The position numbers and the translations under genes are program-made. Below are positions 1-6,471 of a stretch of DNA of 9,378 nt, one piece after another. The notes beneath the pieces are model-generated. The model was given only the letters and a program-made list of their open reading frames with translations. It did no database searches and had not been told where the DNA came from. The stretch is from Lutibacter sp. (lineage in GTDB: Bacteria; Bacteroidota; Bacteroidia; Flavobacteriales; Flavobacteriaceae): assembly GCA_004195315.1 (NCBI GenBank), contig SDWL01000055.1, positions 1-9,378 on the forward strand, given 5' to 3'. The first letter of the stretch is position 1, and each line of letters begins with the position of its first letter.

Positions 1-205
1 TAAAAAAACTATGATAGTTATCATATTGGTATAAAGCACATTAAACTGTTAAAATTATTTTAAATTTAACAGCTTAATGAACAAAATAAATTTTGAATTT
101 TAAAATCGTTAAACCCTGTATAGTTTGGCTTAACTAAATTTTTTGGATGAAAAACGACTATAATATTTAGTAAAATAAATTAAAAGGGTTTTTAAATATT
201 TATTA
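1..205. other. AT-rich downstream region with inverted repeats, no gene seen
   Basis: No coding frame is supported here. At 46-53 and 65-72 an 8-base inverted repeat (CTGTTAAA / TTTAACAG) surrounds 11 bases. At 10-25 TATGATA and TATCATA form a dyad that, on the minus strand, is followed directly by seven T (positions 8-2), so it could be a terminator for the cytochrome array. Both are weak and AT-rich. Confidence 0.35.
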
Positions 206-964
206 TTACTCAGCTAAAGCTCTTATATAATTAACAACTAGCCATCTATCTTCATCATTAGGTATTTTTTTAGAGTATCTTGGCATGTCATCTCTTCCAA
301 ATGTTGTTTTGAAGAATAACTCCCCATCAGTTTGAGATTGAAATTCTATAGATGAAAAATCACCTAAATCACCTTTTAAATCAGCAGCTTTTGTTCCATC
401 ACCAAAACCTTCGTTTCCATGACAAGATTTACAATGTTTGCGGTATAATGATTTTCCTATTGATAAATCTACCTTTGGATCTGTAGGATTTTTCATTGAA
501 AGATACTTTGTGGGAACAACCCAATTAGAAGTAGCAATACTAGTTTTGGTTTTTTCAATTATGGGTTCATTTACAGTTTTTATTTCAGCCTCTTTTTCAA
601 TTATCTTTTCAACTTTGGGTTCAGCTACTGCTTCAATTTCTTTTTCAGTTTCAACTACTTTTTCTTCTACAATATCCTTTATCGCAGTCTCCTCTTTTTT
701 AATGCTTATAACAGTTTCATTTGTTGTTTTAACAACTTCTTTTTCAATAGTTTTAATTTTTTCAGTTTGTACTTCCGTTTCAATGCCAGCAGTAGTCTCT
801 TCGTAAGCGTCAAGAGTATCAATAATTGGTGCAGTCAATATTTTTTCTTGTACCTCTGTATCAGTGTCTTTGTTAATTAAAGTATCTTTAGGTGTTTTAT
901 TATTTTTGCAATTTTGGAAAATTAACCCTATAATTAATAATCCAATAAATGTTACTTTTTTCAT
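206..964 (-). CDS. Cytochrome c lipoprotein with long Glu/Lys-rich tether
   Basis: This 252-residue protein has the leader MKKVTFIGLLIIGLIFQNC with probable lipidated C19. A low-complexity stretch of about 125 residues (20-145), dominated by E, K, T, V and I, follows. The C-terminal heme domain has W148, CKSCH at 178-182, axial methionine probably M227 (RDDMPRY) and a last helix WLVVNYIRALAE. The tether lacks cysteine and, before W148, aromatic residues other than one tyrosine, so it is probably extended or a single helix. It could let a heme reach across the periplasm from its membrane anchor (inference). The heme domain is closest to the module A cytochrome (6530-6928), while the leader is closest to 1058-1540. 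It is the last gene of the array; 93 bases separate it from the preceding gene. Confidence 0.92.
   Translation of the reverse strand: MKKVTFIGLLIIGLIFQNCKNNKTPKDTLINKDTDTEVQEKILTAPIIDTLDAYEETTAGIETEVQTEKIKTIEKEVVKTTNETVISIKKEETAIKDIVEEKVVETEKEIEAVAEPKVEKIIEKEAEIKTVNEPIIEKTKTSIATSNWVVPTKYLSMKNPTDPKVDLSIGKSLYRKHCKSCHGNEGFGDGTKAADLKGDLGDFSSIEFQSQTDGELFFKTTFGRDDMPRYSKKIPNDEDRWLVVNYIRALAE
893..964 (-). repeat. Leader-coding direct repeat, copy 1 (lipoprotein 206-964)
   Basis: This 72-base segment encodes the first 24 residues of the lipoprotein and matches 1469-1540 in register with about 11 mismatches (about 85% by eye count). Outside this segment the linkers differ, so the leader exons of the two genes share a recent origin. 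Confidence 0.75.
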
Positions 965-1028
965 GGTGGTTTATTTTATTGAGGATGTTAATAATAGTTT
1001 AAAACTAACTAAATTTCTGATTATCAAC

Positions 1029-1050
1029 AAAAAAAACCTTAAGTTTTTTT
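1029..1050 (-). terminator. Weak AT-rich terminator after the 160-residue cytochrome lipoprotein
   Basis: AAAAAAAC (1030-1037) can pair with GTTTTTTT (1043-1050) around CTTAA, giving on the minus strand a hairpin whose 3' arm is a U-rich run. It is immediately after the stop at 1058. With only one G-C pair the stem is weak and could allow readthrough into 206-964. Confidence 0.35.
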
Positions 1051-1057
1051 AATAGAA

Positions 1058-1540
1058 CTATTCTTGCCTTTCTAGTGTTTTTATATGATTCACTATAAGC
1101 CACATGTCATTTGTGCCAGGTATTTTCTTTTCGTAATTTGGCATATCATGTTGCCCAACATAACTTTTGTAGTAAATTGTTCCCTCCGTTTGAGAGTGGA
1201 ATTTTTTAGAAGTAAAATCTCCAATATCACTATCAAATTCATCTGCTTTTGGTCCGTCTCCTACACCACTTTTTCCATGGCAGGATATACAATGTTTAGT
1301 ATATAAAGCTTTACCAATGATTAAATTATCATCAGTGGCATATGTAGGATTTTTCATTTTTTTAAAGTTTGAAGGAACAATCCATTTGGTTTCAGCTTCT
1401 TTTTCAGATTCAAGAATGTCAACAATTTCGATTGTTTCAATTTCATCATTATTTAAAACTGCTGGTTGTGTTTTATTATTTTTGCAATTCTGGAAAATCA
1501 ATCCGATTACTAATAATCCAATTATAGATACATTTTTCAT
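1058..1540 (-). CDS. Cytochrome c lipoprotein (monoheme)
   Basis: This 160-residue protein has a lipoprotein-type leader (MKNVSIIGLLVIGLIFQNC) with probable lipidated C19, then an acidic linker of about 30 residues. A heme domain follows with CISCH at 84-88, likely axial M133 (HDMPNY) and a closing helix WLIVNHIKTL. The heme domain belongs to the same subgroup as the diheme protein (GDGPKA, EFDSDIGDF, FHSQTEG). Lipidation would tether it to a membrane in the periplasm, where it could relay electrons from module B. It lies beyond the module B terminator and no TANNTTTG promoter is visible in the 101-base gap, so it may depend on readthrough or an unrecognised promoter. The leader is nearly the same as in 206-964, yet the heme domains are of different subgroups. 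Confidence 0.92.
   Translation of the reverse strand: MKNVSIIGLLVIGLIFQNCKNNKTQPAVLNNDEIETIEIVDILESEKEAETKWIVPSNFKKMKNPTYATDDNLIIGKALYTKHCISCHGKSGVGDGPKADEFDSDIGDFTSKKFHSQTEGTIYYKSYVGQHDMPNYEKKIPGTNDMWLIVNHIKTLERQE
1469..1540 (-). repeat. Leader-coding direct repeat, copy 2 (lipoprotein 1058-1540)
   Basis: This is the partner of 893-964, offset by 576 bases. It encodes the shared IGLL-x-IGLIFQNCKNNKT leader and lipid-attachment cysteine. Confidence 0.75.
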
Positions 1541-1592
1541 AATGATATTATTTTTTAATCTTTAATGTTATTAACTTTTTCTTTGCATTGAT

Positions 1593-1622
1593 AAAACCGA
1601 ACAATTTTATTTGTTCGGTTTT
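1593..1622 (-). terminator. Rho-independent terminator of module B
   Basis: A perfect 12-base stem, AAAACCGAACAA (1593-1604) with TTGTTCGGTTTT (1611-1622), closes a 6-base loop. It begins 19 bases past the stop of the diheme gene. The trailing T-run on the minus strand is only four bases, so some readthrough into 1058-1540 is possible. The stem core is the same as at 6472-6505. Confidence 0.75.
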
Positions 1623-1641
1623 ATTGTGGCTAAATTTGCAA

Positions 1642-2409
1642 TTAATTTTTTTGTGTCTTTAAGAACTCTTCTAATGTTTTTAAATAATTCACAATAAACC
1701 ACATATCTTTTGGGTCTGGAATTTTCTTTTCATAATTTGGCATATCACGTCGCCCAATATAGCTTTGGTAAAAAATTTCTCCTTCTGTTTGTTCATGGAA
1801 TTCTTTAGAAGAAAAATCGCCTATATCAATATCAAATTCTGCTGCTTTTGGTCCATCGCCAATACCGGTTTTCCCATGGCAAGATTTGCAATGTTTAATG
1901 TATAAAGCTTTACCAATTGCTAAATTTTCTTGATTGGCATAAGTTGGGTTTTTCATTTTTACATATTTTTCTGGAATATCCCATTTTTGTGTTTTTAAGA
2001 ACTCTTCTAATGTTTTTAAATAATTTACAACAAACCACATATCTTTTGGATCGGGTATTTTCTTTTCATAATTTGGCATATCACGTCGCCCAATATAGCT
2101 TTGGTAAAAGATTTCTCCTTCTGTTTGTTCGTGGAATTCTTTAGAAGAAAAATCTCCTATATCAGTATCAAATTCTGCTGCTTTTGGTCCATCGCCAATA
2201 CCGGTTTTCCCATGACAGGACAAACAATGTTTAATGTATAAAGCTTTGCCAATTATTAAATTTTCTTGATTGGCATAGGTAGGATTTTTCATTTTTACAT
2301 ATTTTTCTGGAATATCCCATTTTTCTTGTAATAATTTATCAAATGAATAAAACCCTGAGCTTACTAGTACTACTACTACTATGATTAATAAATATTTTAA
2401 TGTTTTCAT
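1642..2409 (-). CDS. Diheme cytochrome c formed by internal duplication
   Basis: This 255-residue protein has an N-terminal hydrophobic leader (about 6-22) and two almost identical cytochrome domains, residues about 30-141 and 142-253, with a period of 112 residues. Heme sites are CLSCH (62-66) and CKSCH (174-178); axial methionines are probably M111 and M223. I see only about five amino-acid differences between the domains, one being L/K inside the first heme motif. The linker is just the EEFLKTQ segment, so the two hemes may sit close and exchange electrons. It follows the monoheme cytochrome after 11 bases and is the last gene before the terminator at 1593-1622, so it belongs to module B; module A has no counterpart. 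The leader resembles those of the monoheme proteins (MKTLK start, QEKW after the hydrophobic part), so it could be anchored. Confidence 0.93.
   Translation of the reverse strand: MKTLKYLLIIVVVVLVSSGFYSFDKLLQEKWDIPEKYVKMKNPTYANQENLIIGKALYIKHCLSCHGKTGIGDGPKAAEFDTDIGDFSSKEFHEQTEGEIFYQSYIGRRDMPNYEKKIPDPKDMWFVVNYLKTLEEFLKTQKWDIPEKYVKMKNPTYANQENLAIGKALYIKHCKSCHGKTGIGDGPKAAEFDIDIGDFSSKEFHEQTEGEIFYQSYIGRRDMPNYEKKIPDPKDMWFIVNYLKTLEEFLKTQKN
1651..2322 (-). repeat. Tandem 336-bp direct repeat inside the diheme cytochrome gene
   Basis: Units 1651-1986 and 1987-2322 match with an exact 336-base period (112 codons). By eye I count about 22 mismatches over about 334 bases, some 93% identity, including long identical runs around the axial methionine region. 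The event is an in-frame duplication of a whole heme domain and appears recent compared with the other cytochrome paralogs. Confidence 0.92.
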
Positions 2410-2420
2410 CTTTATTTAAG

Positions 2421-2825
2421 TTATTTTTTAGAGCCTAATGTTCTCATAAAGTTAACTACGAACCACATATCTTCTTCAGTCATTTTCTTTTCGTAATTAG
2501 GCATATCTAATCTACCTATGTAACTTTTATAAAATAAAGCACCATCAGATTGAGCTTGGTATTCTTTAGAAGAAAAATCTCCTAAATCACCTTCAACACC
2601 ATCTGCCTTTGTGCCATCTCCTTGACCAGTTTTTCCGTGACAAGATTTACAATGTTTAGAATACAAAGATTTTCCAATTGACAAGTTTTCAGAACTAGCT
2701 TCAGTAGTATTTTTCATTTTCTCATATTTAGCAGGAACTTTCCATTCTTCCTGAACTAATTTACTGAAAGATAAAAATCCCAAACTTACAATTCCAATAA
2801 TCATTAAAAATTTTAGTGTTTTCAT
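2421..2825 (-). CDS. Small monoheme cytochrome c, module B
   Basis: This 134-residue cytochrome c is the positional counterpart of 6530-6928. It has an N-terminal hydrophobic segment (about 5-21), then QEEWKVPAKYEKMKN, heme motif CKSCH at 59-63 and probable axial methionine M108 in LDMPNY. The C-terminal helix is WFVVNFMRTL. As in its paralog, no good signal peptidase site follows the leader, so it may remain anchored in the membrane close to the NrfD/iron-sulfur complex. It lies 36 bases after the beta-rich protein gene and 11 bases before the diheme cytochrome. The heme domain mixes features of the two subgroups: GDGTKA like 6530-6928, but SYIGR and DMWF like the diheme protein. The most likely role is direct electron acceptor or donor of module B. 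Confidence 0.93.
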   Translation of the reverse strand: MKTLKFLMIIGIVSLGFLSFSKLVQEEWKVPAKYEKMKNTTEASSENLSIGKSLYSKHCKSCHGKTGQGDGTKADGVEGDLGDFSSKEYQAQSDGALFYKSYIGRLDMPNYEKKMTEEDMWFVVNFMRTLGSKK

Positions 2826-2861
2826 GTTTTTACTTTTTATTATTAAACTTTTTACTTGAGG

Positions 2862-3746
2862 TTATAATTTTTTTCCTTCTTTTTTTATTTTAAACAAATG
2901 AATAATCGTATAAACGTAATTGGCCCAAACACCAATTAACATAATTGTTAATACAGTATACATCCAGAGTGGAGCCACTGCTGACCATAAAGTGTTCTTT
3001 TCTTTTACAAAATGTGTATGGAAAACTCCCCAGTTAACATTTTTATTTTGTGTAACATTCCAATATTCATCGTGGTCTACAATCATTGAATGCACTAATA
3101 AATTACCATTTATATCGCCTGGGATATCTGTAGGAAAATTAAATTCATATTCCCCATTACTAATATACCCTTCTTCAATTAACATTTTTGAAAGCATTCC
3201 TTGAACGTAAAAATTAATTTCTACATCTTCTGCAACAATTTTTTCTCCAAGTTTATTTGTTGTAAATGCTGAAACTAAAACAGTTTTCACACTGTCAATT
3301 TCTACTAGATTTAGTTCTAAATGTAAATTTTTAACATTAATTTCTGCAGTTTTATTAACTAAAGCATCTGTGCTTTCAAATTGTGCTTTCAAATTAATAT
3401 TTCCATTAGCATCAGTTAAATAGTTATGACTTTCAGGAAGTATTAATTGTGCAACACCTTCTTTCGAAGTGTTTGAAGAGCCTATTAAAACCTTTTCTTC
3501 ATTTAAAATATTGAAGAACTTAATTTCAGCATTATAAACAGGCATTATATCTTTTCTGTCTTTTTTATTCTTAGCATTAAAACTTACTTCTAATAAACGA
3601 GAATTATCAGCTTGTTTTTCAGTAGTAAAATTAAAAAACATCTTGTAATTATTAACATCAATTTCTTGTGCGAAACTAGTAGTGCTACATAATAGTATTA
3701 TAACAAAAGAAGTAATTAACGGATATTTAAATTGGTTTCTTTTCAT
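2862..3746 (-). CDS. Periplasmic beta-rich protein with C-terminal membrane anchor, module B
   Basis: Function is not recognised. The protein has 294 residues: a signal peptide ending TSFA/QE at about residue 26, two beta-rich Ig-like regions (about 35-140 and 141-235), one membrane helix (about 258-284), and a short basic tail. It shares architecture, operon position and the segment IPGDINGNL (208-216) with the module A protein at 6915-7808. It differs by four histidines between the second beta region and the membrane (H219, H225, and H243 and H245 in FHTHF) that the paralog lacks at this place. Neighbour genes are 11 bases upstream (NrfD type) and 36 bases downstream (cytochrome c). A structural or docking subunit of the membrane complex is plausible. 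A copper or heme site is only a speculation from the histidines. Confidence 0.82.
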   Translation of the reverse strand: MKRNQFKYPLITSFVIILLCSTTSFAQEIDVNNYKMFFNFTTEKQADNSRLLEVSFNAKNKKDRKDIMPVYNAEIKFFNILNEEKVLIGSSNTSKEGVAQLILPESHNYLTDANGNINLKAQFESTDALVNKTAEINVKNLHLELNLVEIDSVKTVLVSAFTTNKLGEKIVAEDVEINFYVQGMLSKMLIEEGYISNGEYEFNFPTDIPGDINGNLLVHSMIVDHDEYWNVTQNKNVNWGVFHTHFVKEKNTLWSAVAPLWMYTVLTIMLIGVWANYVYTIIHLFKIKKEGKKL

Positions 3747-3757
3747 AATATAGAATT

Positions 3758-5101
3758 TTATTGTACTTCCTCAGTTTTATTTTTATTTCCCTTTTCTTCA
3801 TCTCTTTCCTGATCAATAATGCCTGACATTGGAATTATTGGTACAAATTTCATAATAAGCGTAAATAGCAGAAGAAATGCAGCAATTCCAGCAAAACTTA
3901 ATGCATACTCTATCCATGTAGCTGTATAAAAAATAAACTCTGGCCGTGTATCTTGTATTGGAATATATGGCGTTTCTAAAGTAGGAATAACAATTAAATA
4001 CCTGTTTAGCCACAATCCAAGTACAGCAATTACCGCGGCAAATGTGATTGATTTTATGGTTCTTAATTTTTTGAAGAATAAAATAATTATAGGTACTAAT
4101 ACTCCAACATAATTAGCCAAAATGAATTCCCAAAAATACCTACTAAATAAAGTGTCTAATAATTCTTGATCGTTAGTTTTGTGACTAAACCATTTAGAGA
4201 AGTATTCGCTAAATGTAAAATAACCGAATAATAAAGAAATTACTAGTAATATGATTCCAGCTCCTATAAAATGAATTTTTTTAATATACTTTTCTAATTT
4301 ATAGGCTTTTCTAATTATATACATTGAAATTATGATGACGCCAACACCAGAATACAAACCTGCAATTATAAAATATGGTGCAAAAATGGTACTATTCCAA
4401 CCAGGTTGAAGCGTTAAACTAAAAATCCACGCTAGAACTGTATAAGCTACAATTGCCATTGCAATAATCATAACCGACATTATTTGGGTAATTTTATGTA
4501 GCCGTAGACGTTGTGAAGTTGTGTCTTGATAGCCTATTGCTAATATTTTGTAAATTTTCTTTTGCCATTTTGGGACTTTTAAATCTGTTGTGTCTCTTAA
4601 AATTGCAAAGTCAGGTATAAATGTTAAGTAGAGATAAATAAAACATCCAATTAAATCAGTCATAATTGCAATAATATCCCAAGTTATAGGTGATTGAATT
4701 CTAGGATAAATAAATAAATAATGCAACCTATCTAATCTTCCAATACATAATAAAATAAAAATAGGTCCAACTATTAGAGATAAAACAGTTATAATTTTTA
4801 TTATTCGAGCAATTGAATGCTTCCATTGAGTTTTAAAAAAATGCAAAATTCCAGTAATAAAAGCACCAGAGTAACTTATACCAACAAAAAATATAAAATT
4901 GATAATATAAATACCCCAAACAACATTATCTCTCATGCCTGTAACTTTGTGACCATTAATAAATTGGAGGTAGAAGGCATATAATCCTACTATGATAATT
5001 GCAATTAATGCTGCAATCCATAGTATAGATAATAGACTGGTTTTTTCTAACATAGGAGAAAATTCTTTAACTAATTCTCTTTTTCTTTTAGTGATATCCA
5101 T
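3758..5101 (-). CDS. NrfD/PsrC-family quinone-interacting membrane subunit, module B
   Basis: This 447-residue membrane protein has about ten hydrophobic segments (near residues 24-46, 58-85, 97-120, 139-166, 205-230, 241-264, 276-298, 322-344, 351-372 and 395-420) and a charged C-terminal tail rich in E and K. Like its paralog at 7805-9121 it has a GRxDR motif (121-125), SPITWD (137-142) and a NRYLIVIPTLETP segment (366-378). The family moves electrons between quinone and a ferredoxin-like partner on the periplasmic side, and often carries a proton path. It lies 19 bases after the iron-sulfur gene and 11 bases before the beta-rich protein, all one operon. The ten-helix count and a cytochrome c partner recall ActC/ActF of alternative complex III, but that complex's multiheme and large iron-sulfur subunits are absent. 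Confidence 0.93.
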   Translation of the reverse strand: MDITKRKRELVKEFSPMLEKTSLLSILWIAALIAIIIVGLYAFYLQFINGHKVTGMRDNVVWGIYIINFIFFVGISYSGAFITGILHFFKTQWKHSIARIIKIITVLSLIVGPIFILLCIGRLDRLHYLFIYPRIQSPITWDIIAIMTDLIGCFIYLYLTFIPDFAILRDTTDLKVPKWQKKIYKILAIGYQDTTSQRLRLHKITQIMSVMIIAMAIVAYTVLAWIFSLTLQPGWNSTIFAPYFIIAGLYSGVGVIIISMYIIRKAYKLEKYIKKIHFIGAGIILLVISLLFGYFTFSEYFSKWFSHKTNDQELLDTLFSRYFWEFILANYVGVLVPIIILFFKKLRTIKSITFAAVIAVLGLWLNRYLIVIPTLETPYIPIQDTRPEFIFYTATWIEYALSFAGIAAFLLLFTLIMKFVPIIPMSGIIDQERDEEKGNKNKTEEVQ

Positions 5102-5120
5102 AATTAAGAGTTATTTTGAA

Positions 5121-6125
5121 TTAAATTTTACCTTGTTCTTTTAATTCCTTAACATAATCAACATTTTTGTAACGCTTAATTATGTCTTCATCTACATCAA
5201 ATCCACGTTCTAATGGAAACTGTCTGTTTACCGCAGGTAAATAATACACATTAGGTTTTGTTCCTAAATGTTCTAAATGTCTATAGCCACCACGTTCTTT
5301 TATTAGTTTAGAAAAACGAATTGTTTCTTCACCATTTGTAACAATATCTTCGTTTTTATCTCCGAAATAAATAACACCCATTGGACAAGACTTTGCACAA
5401 TGTGGTAATAATCCTTGTCTTAATAAATCTGGACAAAAATCACATTTCATAATGGTTCCTTCAGTTGCCGGAATACTAGTTTCTGGAGAGTAAGGAATAG
5501 TTGTATTGTCAAATTTATCTTTGTTTCCCCAATTAAAGATTCTTGCAGAATATGGACAACTTGTTACACAAAATTTACAACCAATACAACGATCTGCATC
5601 AACTAAAACTATGTTGTCATCGCGTTTAAATGTAGCTCCTGTTGGACAAACAGTTACGCAAGGGGGTTCATCACAGTGAAAGCAAGGTTTTGGAAACCAA
5701 TATGGAGAAGCTTCCTCGTTGTCTTGCATAAGTTGAATTTTCATGAATTCTTCATTATAATCTAATTGATGTGCTTTTTGGCATTCTTCAACACAATTTC
5801 TAGCATTTTTACATTTAGCTAAGTCTATAACCATAACAAATTTTCTGTTAGGGATGCCTTTTCTAGACTCTTTAGGAGTTATATGTGCTTCAGGATATTT
5901 ATTAATATTTGTTGCGTCTACCTCAACTATTTTTCCATCAGGTGTTAATAGTCGCATTTTCTCAACAAAATCATTGTTTTTATTTTCTGATACAGGGTTT
6001 TCTTCTTGTGCTGTAAGATTAGAAAATAAAGAAGGTCCAGCTACTGCAGTGATGCTTGAGATTAACCCTAATTTTATAAACTTACGTCTATTAGTTCCTT
6101 CTTCTTTAGTTTTTTTATTTCCCAT
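5121..6125 (-). CDS. Tat-exported four-motif iron-sulfur electron-transfer subunit, module B
   Basis: This 334-residue protein is of the PsrB/DmsB/TtrB/ActB type. A twin-arginine signal (NRRKFIK, residues 12-18) and hydrophobic stretch lead to a likely cleavage near LTA/QE (39-40), so the folded protein is exported with its clusters. Cysteine motifs follow in order. Motif I has C105, C111 and C115 with alanine A108 where the second ligand should be. Motif II is C148-C151-C156-C160, motif III C180-C183-C186-C190, and motif IV C228-C231-C243-C247. Fifteen of the canonical sixteen cysteines are present, so one cluster is probably [3Fe-4S]. The role is a wire between the NrfD-type quinone subunit (3758-5101, 19 bases downstream) and a periplasmic partner, probably the cytochromes. 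It is the first gene of the unit; an AGGA lies about 8 bases upstream of this ATG, one of the few SD-like sites here. Confidence 0.95.
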   Translation of the reverse strand: MGNKKTKEEGTNRRKFIKLGLISSITAVAGPSLFSNLTAQEENPVSENKNNDFVEKMRLLTPDGKIVEVDATNINKYPEAHITPKESRKGIPNRKFVMVIDLAKCKNARNCVEECQKAHQLDYNEEFMKIQLMQDNEEASPYWFPKPCFHCDEPPCVTVCPTGATFKRDDNIVLVDADRCIGCKFCVTSCPYSARIFNWGNKDKFDNTTIPYSPETSIPATEGTIMKCDFCPDLLRQGLLPHCAKSCPMGVIYFGDKNEDIVTNGEETIRFSKLIKERGGYRHLEHLGTKPNVYYLPAVNRQFPLERGFDVDEDIIKRYKNVDYVKELKEQGKI

Positions 6126-6153
6126 AATTATCCTAATTTTTTTTGAAACTACG

Positions 6154-6174
6154 CTAATAATTGGCTATCATTAG
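6154..6174 (-). promoter_or_regulatory. Predicted leader hairpin upstream of module B
   Basis: On the minus strand CTAATGAT and ATTATTAG can pair over 8 bases, with one G-U wobble, around the loop AGCCA. It lies between the predicted transcription start and the first codon. It could influence translation or mRNA stability, or be a DNA operator. The stem is AU-rich and weak. Confidence 0.25.
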
Positions 6175-6187
6175 TGGTGGTTTATAA

Positions 6188-6195
6188 CAAATTTA
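6188..6195 (-). promoter_or_regulatory. Candidate Bacteroidetes -7 promoter element for module B
   Basis: The minus strand reads TAAATTTG, an exact match to the Bacteroidetes -7 consensus TANNTTTG. Transcription would start near 6182, giving a leader of about 55 to 60 bases before the ATG at 6125. There is no clean TTTG at the -33 position (minus strand GTTTTC at 6213-6218 is the nearest), which would fit a promoter needing an activator. A second TANNTTTG match at 6341-6348 is less well placed. Confidence 0.5.
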
Positions 6196-6236
6196 CGAGT
6201 CGATTTACATTAGAAAACTGATATTTATCATATAAA

Positions 6237-6253
6237 AATAATACAGTATTATT
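6237..6253. promoter_or_regulatory. 17-base palindrome AATAATAC-A-GTATTATT, possible operator
   Basis: Two 8-base arms form a perfect inverted repeat around a single base. Its centre (6245) is about 22 bases, or two helical turns, from the centre of the palindrome at 6261-6274, so two protein dimers could bind on the same face of the DNA. No T-run follows and the spacer is too short for a hairpin, so a DNA-binding site is likelier than a terminator. AT-rich sequence makes chance palindromes more common, so confidence is moderate. Confidence 0.4.
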
Positions 6254-6260
6254 CTACTCA

Positions 6261-6274
6261 GTAACAAATGTTAC
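6261..6274. promoter_or_regulatory. Perfect palindrome GTAAC-N4-GTTAC, candidate Crp/Fnr-family operator
   Basis: The sequence is GTAACAAATGTTAC, two 5-base half-sites in perfect dyad around AAAT. Its size and spacing resemble binding sites of Crp/Fnr-family regulators, which in many bacteria control anaerobic or nitrogen-oxide respiration genes. It lies about 140 bases upstream of the module B start and some 65 to 85 bases upstream of the best promoter box. The dyad is seen directly; the regulator class is inferred. Confidence 0.5.
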
Positions 6275-6471
6275 AAAGTGAATTAATTGCTAATCAGTAA
6301 GTTAGGTATTTTGTACTCTGAAAAATTAACATTTTATTAACAAACTTATAGAAAAGTAGGATAAGATAGCTTAAAGTTAGAGGGAAAATAAGGCAAATAT
6401 GTCTTTTTTAAAGGAAGATATCTTATAGATAAAAAACAATAATTATGGCTAAGAATTTGGTATATATCTAT

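Noticed and set aside
438..806. Plus-strand open frame opposite the 252-residue cytochrome lipoprotein
   Set aside because: It is the antisense of the Glu/Lys-rich tether, giving a Ser/Phe/Thr-rich product, an artefact of that codon bias. The minus frame has a leader and a heme motif.
864..1052. Plus-strand frame spanning the gap between the two lipoproteins
   Set aside because: It begins inside the antisense of the lipoprotein leader and is otherwise low-complexity AT-rich sequence with no recognisable features.
2920..3204. Plus-strand open frames within module genes (also 1085-1306, 1317-1565, 1917-2144, 5854-6174, 6919-7290, 8911-9099)
   Set aside because: All lie opposite well-supported minus-strand genes, have no domain or start context, and follow the codon structure of the opposite strand.
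3813..4013. Second minus-strand frame inside the NrfD-type gene of module B
   Set aside because: It is an out-of-frame shadow of a gene with ten clear membrane helices.
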